Shown: piece by piece, positions 1-10,295 of the stretch | Layout: every line of letters begins with the position of its first letter | Position numbering within the stretch: the first letter of the stretch is position 1 | NCBI GenBank assembly: GCA_964017235.1 | Contig: OZ024931.1 | Span: 125,995,530 to 126,059,529 of the forward strand | From: Sabellastarte sp. h YS-2021 | Lineage: Eukaryota > Annelida > Polychaeta > Sabellida > Sabellidae | Reading direction: 5' to 3' | Length of the DNA: 64,000 bases | Notes under the pieces: model-generated | The model's database searches: none | Told to the model about the DNA's origin: nothing | Seen by the model: the letters and a program-made list of their open reading frames with translations, nothing else | Program-made: the position numbers and the translations under genes

Positions 1-60
1 GTGAAATTGTTTTTACCCCACAGCCCGGGTATTGTTTTCACCTAGTGTTGTGGTTGAATG
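1..60. repeat. Fragment of tandem-core repeat family R2
   Basis: The edge of the window carries the R2 signature: a CCCCACAGCCC block followed by GTATTGTTTTCACC. The same block starts the fuller copies near 12655 and 44260. Only the terminal part is present. Confidence 0.6.
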
Positions 61-185
61 CGAATTTTGGAACCGGTTTCCGAAAGCGGAAATTCTGCGA
101 AAAACCGGGTACGTTTGATTTATAAAACGCGTAGAAATAAGTTTTTGAAATGCGTACATGAGCTTTAACTCGTATATAAATAAGA

Positions 186-405
186 ACCACAAGGGACTTT
201 TTGAAGACTTTGGAGGTGATATATCAATAGAATATTATAAAATACTGGGAAATATTTGTTGTAGTTCAATATTTTGGAAAATTTAAGTTAAAATAATGAA
301 ATATGTGACGAAACCGGTTTTGGTTAGAAGAAAACGAAACGTAACCGCATCACTGTCTCTCGGTCGGCAAATAGGTTTCCGGTTTACCGTCTTCAACACT
401 ATTTT
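186..405. repeat. ~220-bp dispersed repeat, copy 1
   Basis: This stretch begins GGGACTTTTTGAAGACTTT and ends GTTTCCGGTTTACCGTCTTC. It recurs with few changes at about 3134-3357. The two copies flank the RPL18 terminal exon in direct orientation. Copy 1 is followed by R2 sequence, while copy 2 is followed by the R1 tandem array. The small ORF across it (from about 296) also exists in copy 2 with disruptions and is not considered a gene. Confidence 0.75.
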
Positions 406-790
406 CACCTATGGTGTCCGGATGTGCGGGCGGTGGGAAAAAAGTTTGTCTGGCCTATATGTCAGAAACCCCAACTGCAACTGATTTTACATGTACTTTT
501 ACATAATTGTGATATTTCCATTGACTGCTATTCTCCGGTTAATAAATTTTACAGCTTCATAATTTTTAGTTTACTGAATTGTCTTGTTTTAATACTTAAT
601 CTTTACATGCAGTTTGTTTCTCTTAGATGTTATTTTCTCTACTTAAACATTATTTGGACACTGACACTGCTCTGAAAGTATCCCAATCTGTGTACTGTTT
701 CACTACTTCTATATCTCATGGTGTTGAAAACTATTTCCCCAGGCTGTGGGGTACAGGCATCTCTGATGCTATTTTTCCAGTTTAATTTCA
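385..790. repeat. Partial R2-family repeat with the terminal hairpin end
   Basis: The sequence carries the R2 start (TTTTCACCTATGGTGTCCGG) and the R2 far end (ATTTCCCCAGGCTGTGGGG, then a CATCTCTGAT block). The same far end closes the copies at 30130 (inverted) and about 51400. The tandem core is largely missing here. Confidence 0.6.
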
Positions 791-1543
791 ACTTGTACAC
801 TACACAGTACTTTAGAAGTGTATATTTAGTAGACAAGAAAATTAGAAACAGTGAAGCCTGAATTTAGCCTTAATTATTTGAGTGTTTTTTTTTTCAGTTT
901 TGGAATAATGCTATTATATTGGATGATATTAATTGTAAACAAGCAACTGAATAAATAATCGCCGATGTAATTTTTTGCGACTAAAGGTCAATTGTGAATA
1001 TTTAAGAAACACTAAAACATTCGCCATAAAAGCAGGACAGTGCGTTATTCTTGTTCTTAACCCTTTATTTTAACTTTTGCAACCAATGAGGTGGCTGATA
1101 TGTTTGACCCTCACATACTTTAATCTCGTACACTTGTTGGGAAAACTGCCTAAATAATGCTATGGGAGCAGTATTAAGTATTAAAAGCAGTTCTTGGCTT
1201 GATCAGTTTCAGGTTACCAGCCCTTGACCTTAATTGGAAAACTGCAAGTTTTGTACTGGTAAGCCCAAGTGCACAATGCAAAATTATGCCTTCCTGTGTC
1301 TCATCAGCCACTTTTCATATCTTAATATAGGGAACATTGTGAAAGCAACATTAAAATATTTAAAGTATATTGTGAAAACCTTTGGCTTCCACAGAGTGCC
1401 CAAGGGTTTTCAACAATCTGGCCAATGAACACAGGTTTGAATCAAACTTACACTATATGAGTACTACTAATGGAATGTGCAGGTATACATCATCGATTAT
1501 AATTGACTTAGAAATCCAACCTGGGCCTTTTGTACATTTGTAG
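791..1543. other. Intron or intergenic DNA upstream of the RPL18 terminal exon
   Basis: No coding exon was recognised on either strand. The rest of RPL18 should lie upstream, so part of this stretch is presumably intron. A polypyrimidine-rich run followed by TTTGTAG at about 1537-1543 serves as the 3' splice acceptor. Confidence 0.5.
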
Positions 1544-1689
1544 GTCCTCGCAAGGCTCGTGAGGCATGCAGACACTTTGGACCTGCCACAGGAGTGGCCA
1601 AGAGCCGCACCAAGCCATATGTCCGCCACAAGGGACGAAAGTTTGAGAGGGCCAGAGGAAGAAGGAAGAGCAGGGGTTACAAGAACTAG
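1544..1689 (+). CDS. RPL18: 60S ribosomal protein L18 (eL18), terminal coding exon
   Basis: The exon starts after a TTTGTAG acceptor. Read with one base completing a Gly codon from the previous exon (phase 1), it gives [14 protein letters not shown], then [20 protein letters not shown], and ends SRGYKN before TAG at 1687-1689. This is the highly conserved C-terminus of eukaryotic eL18, which normally runs GPRKxREVYRHFG, then [19 protein letters not shown], then SRGYKN. eL18 is a structural protein of the large cytosolic ribosomal subunit. A polyadenylation signal AATAAA lies at 1738-1743 and another at 1805-1810. Upstream exons are not in the window. A longer ORF overlapping in another frame is a shadow. 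The identity is secure; the exact acceptor is inferred. Confidence 0.93.
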
Positions 1690-1737
1690 AAAGCCAACAG
1701 AAGACTATAGTGTCTGGAAAATAACCTGTGTTTTAAA

Positions 1738-1743
1738 AATAAA
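1738..1743 (+). promoter_or_regulatory. Polyadenylation signal of RPL18
   Basis: AATAAA lies 49 bases after the RPL18 stop codon. A second AATAAA at 1805-1810 could be an alternative. Confidence 0.7.
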
Positions 1744-2247
1744 CTCCCTGTAACTGAGTGAGTTGTCATGTTGATAGAAATATCATACCAGACACAAGCT
1801 GGCAAATAAAGTGATGAATGAAGACTGGCTTGTCTTTTTTATAATGTCCAGACTTGATATCAAAATATCAATACAACTGAGCTGTTTCCTGTATGGCTAC
1901 TTATGCAGGCAGTTGGTATATATATCTACTTTATCTTGTCTTCATACACTGATGAAAACCACTTCAATTTTACATGTATCAAGAATTACAGTATTTTTAA
2001 TGATTAAAAAATATTAAGGTTGTCATGATAAGATGAAACCCTTGTTAAAAGGTATTTAACAGAGGAGCAAAATCCTAATGTAGAGAAAAATTTTTAATCT
2101 AATGTGATTTTGATACCAAAATGCCAAAAAATTGTTTGCTGGTTGTATTTCATGGATCTTTGCTGCAAGTATTTATTTACACTCCTGTATTCCTTTTTGT
2201 CTTCAGATTCATGTCTTTGTTTAAGCTAACCTTTAACCTGGATGATA

Positions 2248-2482
2248 GGGGCCACGGTGGCAGTGTGGTAACACTCTCGCCTCCCACCTCTGAGGCCGGG
2301 TTTTGATTCCCGGCACGGTCTCAAGTGGGAAAGCTGGTAGTTGCTTACCGTTGGTCGGCAGTTTACAGTACAGAACCTTGACCAACTGTGTGTACTAGTT
2401 TCCTCTGCCCTTCCAACTACCTGTCGTTATATGACGTGTACAGTGTTGAAAGTGACGTATAACCCCAAATAAATAAATAAAT
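2248..2482 (+). mobile_element. tRNA-derived SINE, family A, copy 1
   Basis: The head reads GGGGCCACGGTGGCAG (box A-like), followed by a box B-like GGTTTTGATTCCC. A family-specific body follows, then a tail of AAATAAATAAATAAA. Related copies lie at 17965-18202 (-), 22901-23129 (+) and 63208-63390 (+, 5'-truncated). The box A/box B spacing and tRNA-like head mark a Pol III-transcribed SINE mobilised by LINE machinery. Confidence 0.85.
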
Positions 2483-2521
2483 TGACCTGGATGATTTGCT
2501 TTCAGGGCTACAGTGGATGTC

Positions 2522-2668
2522 CTTGGTGGCCTACTGGTTAGCAAGATTGGCATCTAATCACAGGCAGTCACCTCTGGGGGGTTCGAGTCCCACAAGTGGC
2601 AATGCTGAGGACCTGTCCCAATATGACCCTGGCTGTTGAACGGGACGTAAAACCCCAACTTTGACTTC
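2522..2668 (+). mobile_element. tRNA-derived SINE, family B, copy 1
   Basis: The head GGTGGCCTACTGGTTAGCA resembles box A and GGTTCGAGTCCC is a near-perfect box B. The body ends GACGTAAAACCCCAAC. A second copy lies at 22464-22617, and a headless fragment follows at 2820-2920. The tRNA-like part lacks a complete cloverleaf, so this is a SINE rather than a tRNA gene. Confidence 0.8.
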
Positions 2669-2819
2669 AGGGTACAGTGATCACATACTTTACCTCCTGG
2701 CTAAGAGACTTTCAACATGCTACTTGCTTTGTAGAAAGATGTACATGTATGTTCAGTCTGGCATTACAAGAACTTTAAACCTCCTATGTGTATTGAGTCT
2801 GGCGGTATAAGAACTTGAA

Positions 2820-2920
2820 ACATTTAACCTGTGGTTTGATCCCTGCAAGTGGCAATGCTGAGGGCCTGTCCAAATCCGATCATGGCTGTTGAACAACATT
2901 AATCCCTAACTTTGACTATT
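2820..2920 (+). mobile_element. SINE family B, 5'-truncated fragment
   Basis: It matches the body of SINE B from the box B region (GGTTTGATCCCTGCAAGTGG) through CTGTTGAACAACAT. It lacks the head and is more diverged than the copy 150 bases upstream. Confidence 0.65.
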
Positions 2921-3133
2921 TCTGTTGCATTAAAATCCATCCACATATAAGGGATAAACAACTTATGAAGAGTCTAGTTTGGTTTTACAATTTTTAACAA
3001 TACTTAGATATTTTTATGAAAATACATCAAAATTTCTGAAATAAAAAGAAGCTACTATTATTTACATTCAGAATGGTACAAATATCGTGTAGCTTCAATA
3101 CTTCCTCAGAAAAATGTTTAATTTCATTGCCAG

Positions 3134-3357
3134 AAGAGGGACTTTTTGAAGACTTTCTAGGACAAAATGTGTGATATATCAATAGAATATTATAAAATAC
3201 TGTGAAATATTTGTTGCAGTTCAATATTTTGGTGAACTTGAGGTAAAATAATGAAATATGTGATGAACCCGGTTTTGGTTTGAAGAAAACGAAACATAAC
3301 TGGATGACTGTCTTTCGGTCGGCAAATAGGTTTCCGGTTTACCATCTTCAACACTAT
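3134..3357. repeat. ~220-bp dispersed repeat, copy 2
   Basis: This is a direct-orientation partner of 186-405, sharing AATAGAATATTATAAAATAC and the GTTTCCGGTTTACC block. It joins the R1 tandem array at its 3' end. Confidence 0.75.
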
Positions 3358-4010
3358 AGGAAATCATGTGCTGCGAATCTTATGTAGTCAGATTTGACCT
3401 TGGACCCCTCCTTCAAGGTCAAACGAGGATAGGCAAACTTAAAAGTGCTTCTAACTTGCTTATTATTGGCCCAGAGTTTTGGGATGCTAAAGCAACATAT
3501 AGGAAATCATGGGCTGGGAATCTTCTGGTGTGGTTAGATTTGACTTTGGGCCGCTCCTTCAAGGTAAAACAAGGATAGCCAAACTTAAGTGCTTATAACT
3601 CGCTTATTGATCCTAGAGGTTTGGGATGGTAAACCAACATATAGGAAATCATGGGCTGGGAATCTTCTGGTGTGGTTAGATTTGACCTTGGGCCCCTCCT
3701 TCAAGGTCAAACAAGGATAGTCAAACTTTAAAGTGCTTATAACTCGCTTATTATTGGTCCCTAGAGGTTTGGGATGATAAACCAACGTATAGGAAATCAT
3801 GGGCTAGAAGTCTTTTGATATGGTCAGATTTAACCTTGAGCCCCCCCTTCAACATCAAACAAGGACGGCCAAACCTTAAAGTGCTTATAACTTGCTTATT
3901 ATTGATCCTAGAGGTTTGCAATGTAAAACCAACTCACAGGAAATCTTGGGCTTGGAATCTTTTGAGGTTAGATTTGACCTTTGGCCCCTCCTTCGAGGTC
4001 AAACAATGGT
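3357..4010. repeat. R1 tandem array, about five 143-bp units
   Basis: The phrase AGGAAATCATGGGCTGG recurs at roughly 3357, 3500, 3641, 3790 and 3931 with conserved intervening sequence (GACCTTGGGCCCCTCCTTC and AACTCGCTTATTATTGG). The same family in opposite orientation occupies 24660-25510, 29041-29169 and 31289-31620. Other copies end in a hairpin (about 31590-31615), which suggests this is the tandem core of a dispersed element rather than a true satellite. The ORFs across it are by-products of the periodicity. Confidence 0.85.
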
Positions 4011-4080
4011 TCACTGGCTTTGGTGAGTTGTCTTTCCAGTGGATAGAAGTCAGTAGACACTTGCTTAAACACTCTCTTTT

Positions 4081-4265
4081 TATTGCGTTAATACATCCTA
4101 TCCAATGGACAATAGCTTATCCGGTTGGCGCGGACCGGCCCGCCAAACGTCAGAAAAAGACGTCCTGTGTCTCCACCGGCTAGGCTGGCCCAGTACTGTG
4201 CACTCTCCAGATGGCGTGTCATACTTTCTTCCTGTCTAGACAGCGTGACGTCATAGCATCTTTTT
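4081..4265 (+). repeat. Left inverted terminal repeat of DIRS-a
   Basis: It begins TATTGCGTTAATACATCC, continues through TATCCAATGGACAATAGC and ends at AGCATCTTTTT. The reverse complement is found at 10296-10506, with a different outermost tail, as is usual in DIRS elements. Confidence 0.92.
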
Positions 4266-4417
4266 CGTTTGGCGCATGTGTGTTGTGCACGAATTTTATG
4301 AGTAAAGAAACTTTTAAGAAATCTCACATTATTCTTCAGAGTGTGACTTTTATTTTATATCTATTTGTTCAAGAGTGTGTATAGATCATTTTGGACTATC
4401 TTTTGTTACGGATCGTC

Positions 4418-6517
4418 ATGTCTTCCCCTGCTTAGAAGCATGGAAGTTGTGGCCATATCATGGCCAGCTTTGACAGCCACAGTTTCTGCGCACGTTGCAG
4501 AGAAAAGGGTAAGGGATCAGATCCGTGTGTATTAAAGAATGACTGCAACTCTTGTAACATTTTGTCTGAGGACCAACGCTTACAGTTGTCCACTCCATCT
4601 TACAGACTAAAAAAGGAAAAGCGAGATCTCAAGAAATCCGCGGATACTCCTAATAAGGACTCCTCCAGTTCCTCTCTCATAGATCCGTCTTCAGTGACGG
4701 TGGTGGGAGTTGTGGATGATCAGGGGATTGTAAAGTCCCCTGGTTCGAGTTCTGATAAAAAGAAGAAGAACAACCAACCTGATAAACCTCATTCTTCTAA
4801 AGATTAAAAAACTTCTGCTGATAAGCCCTCCTAGCTTACTAAGACTCACAGATCCTCACCGGACACTAGGATTGAGGAATTAGACCAGAAATGGTCGGAA
4901 AGGTTTAACAGACTGGAGGCTCTCCTATTATCAAAGTCGTTGGATAAAGAACCTACCTTTTACTCCGTGAAAGTGACTCCAGCCCACTCGCCTCCTCAGA
5001 GTTCGGCTATCTCTTCCAGACCGTTCATTGAGCCCGGTCAAAATTCAAGTCAGTTGGCTACCGACCTCGCCTCTCAGAGACCGGTCACCGACCAAACAAA
5101 GGATTCCCCTTCTGATCAACAACCCTCAGATTTGCCAGGTGTTATTCAGACTGTCTCCAAGTCGACCGGCAAATTGTCAAAAGGGAAGGTGTCTGCCGAC
5201 CAACATTCAGATGTAGCTGGTACTGACTCTCCCTCATCTCAACAGGTACCCAGCAGATCATCAACAGCACCAGCAAGGCGGCACAGTGTTTCATCAATGG
5301 ACACCGATTCAGAAACTGACCTTTCGGACCGTCCCCCAGTAGACCTCTTTGTTGAGGAAGGGGAGATCTCTGATCAAGAACTGGAAACCTCTGTAAATGA
5401 TCCAGACCTTACTCTCTCTGAAGAGCAGAGCTACCGAGAAACCATGAGTGGTATCAGGTCGTTTATGGGGTAGACCCACATCCCAGAAGTAGACAACACA
5501 GCTTCCAGGTCGGAGGATAATCCCTTTGCCGGTCCAAAATCTCAACCGACAGGAAAGGTCTCAGTCACCATGCCCACAGATTAGTGGCTTTGCAACAAAT
5601 TTGGGAAATTAAATATGACTCTCACAGAAGGGTATCCATCACGCAGCTCAGAGGCAGGAGGGCTTCTCAAGGACCAGTTCGTCCGCCCACCACCCCCCCC
5701 ACCCCCCCCCACCCCCCCAAATCGCAAGCAAAATGGTATAACTTTGCACCTAACCACAGAAAAGTGATCAAGAGGCTTCACAGACTGTAACTGCTTGGAA
5801 CACGGACGTTTCTAAAGTTAACAGTTCCTACAGTCGCATAGCAAAGGCGGCCGGCATTGCTTCAACCCCTCCTGCTTCCCGTCAAATATCACAGGATAAT
5901 TTACGTAGATGGGAAAAGGCGGCTCGCGAAGCGTCCACTACTTGCAACCAAGTGGCTGCATTCAACAGGTGCTTATACAAGGTCCAGGGAAACAAGCGGA
6001 ACTTAAAACCATTAGATCAGAGTTGAGTAAGGGGAAATCGGCAGGAAAGATGTCCCATGCAACAGAGGAAATGCAGTTCCTCATGAACTTCAACTCGAGC
6101 ATTACACAGTCTATGGCTAAAACCCTTGAACACTCAACAGACTTTGTTTTTGTGATGGTCGCAAATACCACCCTTATTAGAAGAGATTTGTATCTCTCCC
6201 ACTTGAAGATGGGTATCAAGCCAGACACCCTGTCCGCTTTGAGGACTGGACCGCTTCACACTGCAACCCTGTTTCCAGATGCCGCCTTAAAGCAAGCGGA
6301 GCAGGACATTGCCAATTTTGAAAACAAGTCTCAACCCCAGTCGGGCAAGAAAGGTCGCTTCCATCCATACGAACGAACCGACTAGCGTTCAGATTACAGG
6401 AAATCAGACCGACCAGCTTGGAAAAATATTGGCAATAAGGGACAGGGCAAGAAGAACAAGGGAAAGGCCTCATTCTATTCATCGCGACCAGCCAAGGGCC
6501 AGCAGTCATATAAATGA
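4418..6517 (+). pseudogene. DIRS-a gag-like ORF1 (interrupted)
   Basis: The start is placed at ATG 4418 because DIRS-b has an intact start at the homologous site (MSSPG). Here a TAG at 4433 stops it after five residues. The N-terminal zinc-finger-like motif C-x2-C-x9-C-x5-C-x2-C is intact just downstream and shared by all three gag copies. A Lys/Ser/Pro-rich linker follows, then a conserved block (YRETM-GIRSFMG in this copy), then the C-terminal part ending at TGA 6515-6517. Further stops lie near 4805, 4829, 5471 and 5581. A poly-C tract at 5686-5720 disrupts the conserved middle. Gag in DIRS elements is thought to package the RNA. The function is assigned by position and by similarity to DIRS-b. 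Confidence 0.85.
5686..5720. repeat. Poly-C/CCCCACC tract inside DIRS-a gag
   Basis: Runs of 7 to 9 C separated by single A form a low-complexity tract. DIRS-b and DIRS-c have normal coding sequence here. The opposite strand has four long G runs and could form a G-quadruplex. Confidence 0.85.
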
Positions 6518-6799
6518 CAGTTATTGTGTAATCAGTTTACAAAAGGGACTGCTGGCCCGGAGCAAGACATTAGTACAAGAAAAGACACTAAATACTGTAA
6601 ACTTTCATGTTGTAACAGATGTACCTTCTGCGCCCGGGCACTCCCAAAAGAGAGAGTTAAGTCCCGGGGCAGCAGACTATCAAATATCAGAGTATCACAA
6701 ATTAAAATATGTGAAACTTGCTTCTTGTGTCACTCAGTTGTCTTGTGTCCAACCTGTAAACAATGTCCCAAATGTTGTACAAAATCTGCCTGTAGGGGC
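6518..6799 (+). CDS. Cysteine-rich readthrough extension of DIRS-a gag
   Basis: Directly after the gag TGA (6515-6517), the same frame stays open and encodes a dense Cys cluster: C-x3-CC-x2-C-x2-C, then ICETCFLC, then C-x2-C-x2-CPKCC and a final SACRG. No ATG precedes it, so independent initiation is unlikely. The stop context is TGA-CAG-TTA, which fits the type I readthrough consensus STOP-CAR-YYA. DIRS-b has the same arrangement, the same frame relation and the same Cys spacing at 35293-35598. The conserved reading frame switches to the RT frame at the SACRG/PVGARL overlap. The cysteine pattern suggests zinc binding, possibly nucleic acid or protein contact. The expression route is inference. 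Confidence 0.6.
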
Positions 6800-8817
6800 C
6801 AGACTCCAAAACTTTTGGGAAACTTGGTCAAAGCTAGGAGCCGGTCCAAAGACCGTTCAAATACTGAAGGAGGGTTATACCCTCCCTTTTCGGACCCGAC
6901 CAAATCTTACAAGGTCTCCAACAGTCATAAGCTGCTATGCCAATCCCCACAGGAACAGCTACCTGCTGGAGGCATTGCATCAGCTTACGGACAAAAACGC
7001 AGTCGAGTTGGTCCGCAATCAAACATCTTTGGGTTTCTTCAACCGACTTTTTCTAGTACCCAAACCCAACAACAAATGGAGGCCAATACTAGACCTGAGC
7101 AAACTAAACCTTTTCCTCAAGGTGGAAAAATTCAAAATGGAGACACCGGAAACCATCAGAACATCTCTCCAACAAGGGGAGTGGGTCACCTCAGTAGACT
7201 TCAAGGATGCCTACTTCCACATACCAATACAGGAACAATCCAAGAAATATCTCAGATTTCATATCCAGGGCCAGACTTACCAGTTCAAAGCTATCCCCTT
7301 TGTCCACAGCCCCCATGGAGTTCACTGTAATAGCCAAAGAGGTGAAACTGATGGCCGCACACCAGGGTATAAGGATCCACCAGTACCTAGACGATTGGTT
7401 GGTGAGAGCCAGATCCAAACAAAGTTGCCTCCAGCATACCCAGATTTTAGTCAGAATGTGCCAGGACCTCGGTTGGCTGGTGAATTTAGAAAAATCAGAG
7501 CTGGAACCCAAACAAGTCTTCGACTTTGTAGGTTACCAATTCGACCTCAGATCCGGCCGGGTCCGACCGACTCCGGACCGGTGGAAAAGCCTTCAGGACA
7601 AGATACAAGCATTGCTCTTACTACCGACCTGTCCGGTCCGGCAATTCATGTCACTAATAGGACTCCTAACGGCCACAGAAAAGCAGGTTCACCTTGGTCG
7701 TTTGCACATGAGACCCATACAGTGGCATCTCAAAAATCATTGGAGAGTACCAGAGTCACTTGAGAAGATCATTCCTCTACCCAGATCTTTGCACCCTCAC
7801 TTACAGTGGTGGCTGGAGGAAAACAATGTGCTCCAAGGCCAGCCTCTACACCCAATAAAGCATGCTCTGCAAATTTTTACAGACGCATCAAAAGAAGGGT
7901 GGGGCGCTCACTTAAACGAGCTCACTGCAAGAGGCTCCTGGTCAGTTCCAGAAAGCAAGCTACACATAAATTACCTAGAACTCAAGGCAGTCTTTCTAGC
8001 CTTAAAAGAGTTCCAAGACCTTTGTGTAAACCAAATAGTCCTAGTGGCTACGGACAACACAACAGTCGTAGCATACATAAACAAGGAAGGAGGAATGAGG
8101 TCGGGCCCACTGTGTGCCCTACTGTGGAGAATCTTGACCTGGTGTTCCCAGAGACAAGTGACTCTAAAAGCCCGTCATATTCCAGGCAGGCTAAATGTGA
8201 TAGCCGACAAGCTATCCAGACTGGGCCAGACCATCCAGACGGAGTGGTCCCTCCTCCCGGAAATATTTCAAAACCTATGCAAGAAGTGGCACCAGCCTCA
8301 AATAGATCTCTTCGCCACCAGGTTCAACTACAAGCTACCTCAGTTTGTGTCTCCAGTTCCGAACTCCCTGGCGGTGGCAGTGGATGCTCTCACCCTGCCA
8401 TGGGAGGATCTGGACGCTTATGCCTTTCCACCGACCGCCATCTTGGGCAAAGTGGTGGAAAAGCTACTGGACACCCCATGCAGAAGATTAATTCTGATTG
8501 CTCCGGGATGGCCCAACATGCCCTGGTTTTGGGACTTAGTGGCCATGTCCAGCCAAGTTCCTCTGAGCCTACCACACCTGCCTAACCTGTTGACACAGCC
8601 CTTCAATCAGATCCCTCACAGAAATCTGACCAACCTAAATCTTCATGCTTGGCTCCTAGAGCCACAGCAATCAAAGAGCAGGGCTTCTCTGAAGCAGTGG
8701 CAGCAAGAATTGAGGCTCCTCAGAGAAGATCAACCAGATCAGTCTATGAGGCAAAGTGGACCATTTTTACAAAGTGGTGCATCACTAATCAGGTGGACTT
8801 CAGGTCACCACCTGTGA
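6785..8817 (+). pseudogene. DIRS-a reverse transcriptase-RNase H
   Basis: The RT N-terminal block PVGARL starts near 6788, followed by WRPILDLSKLN and motif A VDFKDAYFHIPI. Near 7300 the frame shifts by one base. The other frame then gives STAPMEF and the catalytic YLDD at 7384-7395. RNase H follows with FTDASKEGWGAH near 7877, the LELKAV glutamate and ATDNTTVVAYI aspartate. After RNase H comes the DIRS-typical segment with DLFATRFN, LPQFVSPVP and APGWPNMPWFWDL; published DIRS annotation places a methyltransferase-like domain in this interval. No clear methylase catalytic motif is visible. The last 169 bases overlap the recombinase ORF in another frame. The pol frame is open upstream to about 6309, overlapping the gag end. 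Confidence 0.88.
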
Positions 8818-9769
8818 ATTCAGTGGCTGACTTCCTACTTTACCTCTTTGAGGTCAAAAATCTTCAGCCCAGCACCATTGATGGATATAGGTATGCCATT
8901 GCGGATAAACTGGGTAATACCACAGTCAATATCAGCAAGGATGAGAATCTCACTCGTCTCCTGGACAGTTTCCACAGAGACAGGCCCAAGGGTCGAAGGG
9001 GCATACCCTCCTGGAACCTTTCGCTGGTATTACACCAGCTCACAAAGGCCCCCTTTGAGCCTCTTCGGGATGCGTCATTGAAGCATTTGACCTTCAAGAC
9101 TGTCTTCCTTTTGGCTCTGGGTTCGGGCAAAAGAAGGAGTGAGATCCATGCATGGCAGCACAAGAACATCAGACACCAGTCAGACTGGTCCAAGGTGTCC
9201 CTGATTCCATCTCCCAGCTTTCAAGAACCAGCTGGCCAAGTGTCCCTGATTCCATCTCCCAGCTTTCAAGAACCAGCTGGCCAAAGAGGGCCGAGAGAGT
9301 GTAGCCCCAGTGGTCATACCAGCCCTGGCTCCTACTCTGGACAGATCCCTCAGGTCTGACAGATCACTTTGTCCAGTCAGAGCTCTGCGCTATTACTTGG
9401 ACAGGACTTCAGACCTCAGGCAAAATAAGGATTTAGTTTTTGTCTCCTTCAAGAAAGGTTTTGACAAAGACATCTCTCCTGCCACTATCTCCTCATGGAT
9501 CAAACAGACTGATCCTATGCTATGAGCTCTCTGATCACCAGGCCCACACCCTACATCAAGTCAAAGCTCATGATGTCAGGGCCTTTGCTGCTTCTAAGGC
9601 CTTCCAGTCGGGAGTCTCCTTGGAGCAGATCTTATCAGCCTGCCACTGGAAATCTCATAACACCTTCACTCAATTCTATCTGAAGGATGTGGCTTGGGCT
9701 GATTCAGAGCTCTACCACCTTGGCCCTGTTGTGGCTGCTCAGCAGATCCACCAACAGACGGGGACTTAG
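8649..9769 (+). pseudogene. DIRS-a tyrosine recombinase
   Basis: The N-terminal core-binding part reads AIKEQGFSEAVAARI and YEAKWTIFTKWC. The catalytic domain shows Arg I in GSGKRRSEIHA, H-x2-R in KAHDVR, a CHW box, and the nucleophile in QFYLKD. This enzyme would integrate the circular DNA copy; it replaces the DDE integrase of LTR elements. A 45-bp in-frame tandem duplication lies at 9195-9284, with a frameshift near 9220-9280 and another near 9510, so the copy is inactive. It overlaps the RNase H-MT frame by about 170 bases in a -1 relation, as is usual in this group. Confidence 0.9.
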
Positions 9770-10137
9770 AGGAGATCTGTACATCTGTAAATAAGTGTAC
9801 ATATTTGTATATATTGCACATATAGTTAAGGAGCAGAACAAAAAAAAAAAATCTCTCACATACTTCCTCCGGGAGAGGTAATTTTATGGGACTGAACTCA
9901 TCCCTCTCTTCCCCTACCTCAGAGCAGGTCTGTAAAAGGGGGGTGGGGTGGGGCGCAAGGTCGACTCTGATGGTTCCTTTCCGGATAACCGGATGATGAT
10001 ATTCGACCATAGCCTTAAGGGTATTTGACTTCAAGGTCTACCCAGGTTTTTAAAAAAGGAATTGTCATTATTCCTAACATGAGTTCAAGTTCTTTAGTCC
10101 CTAGTAACTTACCCGCCAACCAAGCGGTAGTTATTCA
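9770..10137. other. DIRS-a 3' non-coding region
   Basis: There is no ORF of interest. It contains a TA-rich stretch and an A12-13 run at about 9841, and a GGGGTGGGGTGGGG tract near 9940. A similar polypyrimidine/poly-T and purine-rich arrangement sits at 32210-32340 in DIRS-b, so this is element sequence rather than flank. Confidence 0.6.
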
Positions 10138-10232
10138 GCTATTGTCCATTGGATAGGATGTATTAACGCAATAAAATTGCAAATTTAATAAGTAAATTAA
10201 ATTTTTATAAGTTAATACCCTATCCAATGGAC
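10138..10232 (+). repeat. Internal complementary region (ICR) of DIRS-a
   Basis: GCTATTGTCCATTGGATAG up to ACGCAATAA is the reverse complement of the left terminus. The adjoining TTGCAAATTTAATAAG to CCTATCCAATGGAC is the reverse complement of the right terminus. The ICR therefore contains both ends joined head to tail, the accepted template for completing both termini during DIRS circle formation. Confidence 0.93.
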
Positions 10233-10295
10233 ACACAAGACCCTCCCACCGACCCCGCTTTCAGTCTACTAGGGGTCTAATAAGTTTAGTCAACA

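Noticed and set aside
2522-2600. Possible tRNA gene
   Set aside because: A box A and box B are present, but no complete cloverleaf or terminator is seen and the unit is repeated with a non-tRNA body; it is a SINE.
7806-8585. 259-residue ORF overlapping RNase H of DIRS-a
   Set aside because: It is a frame shadow of the RNase H-MT coding region; the RNase H motifs are in the other frame.
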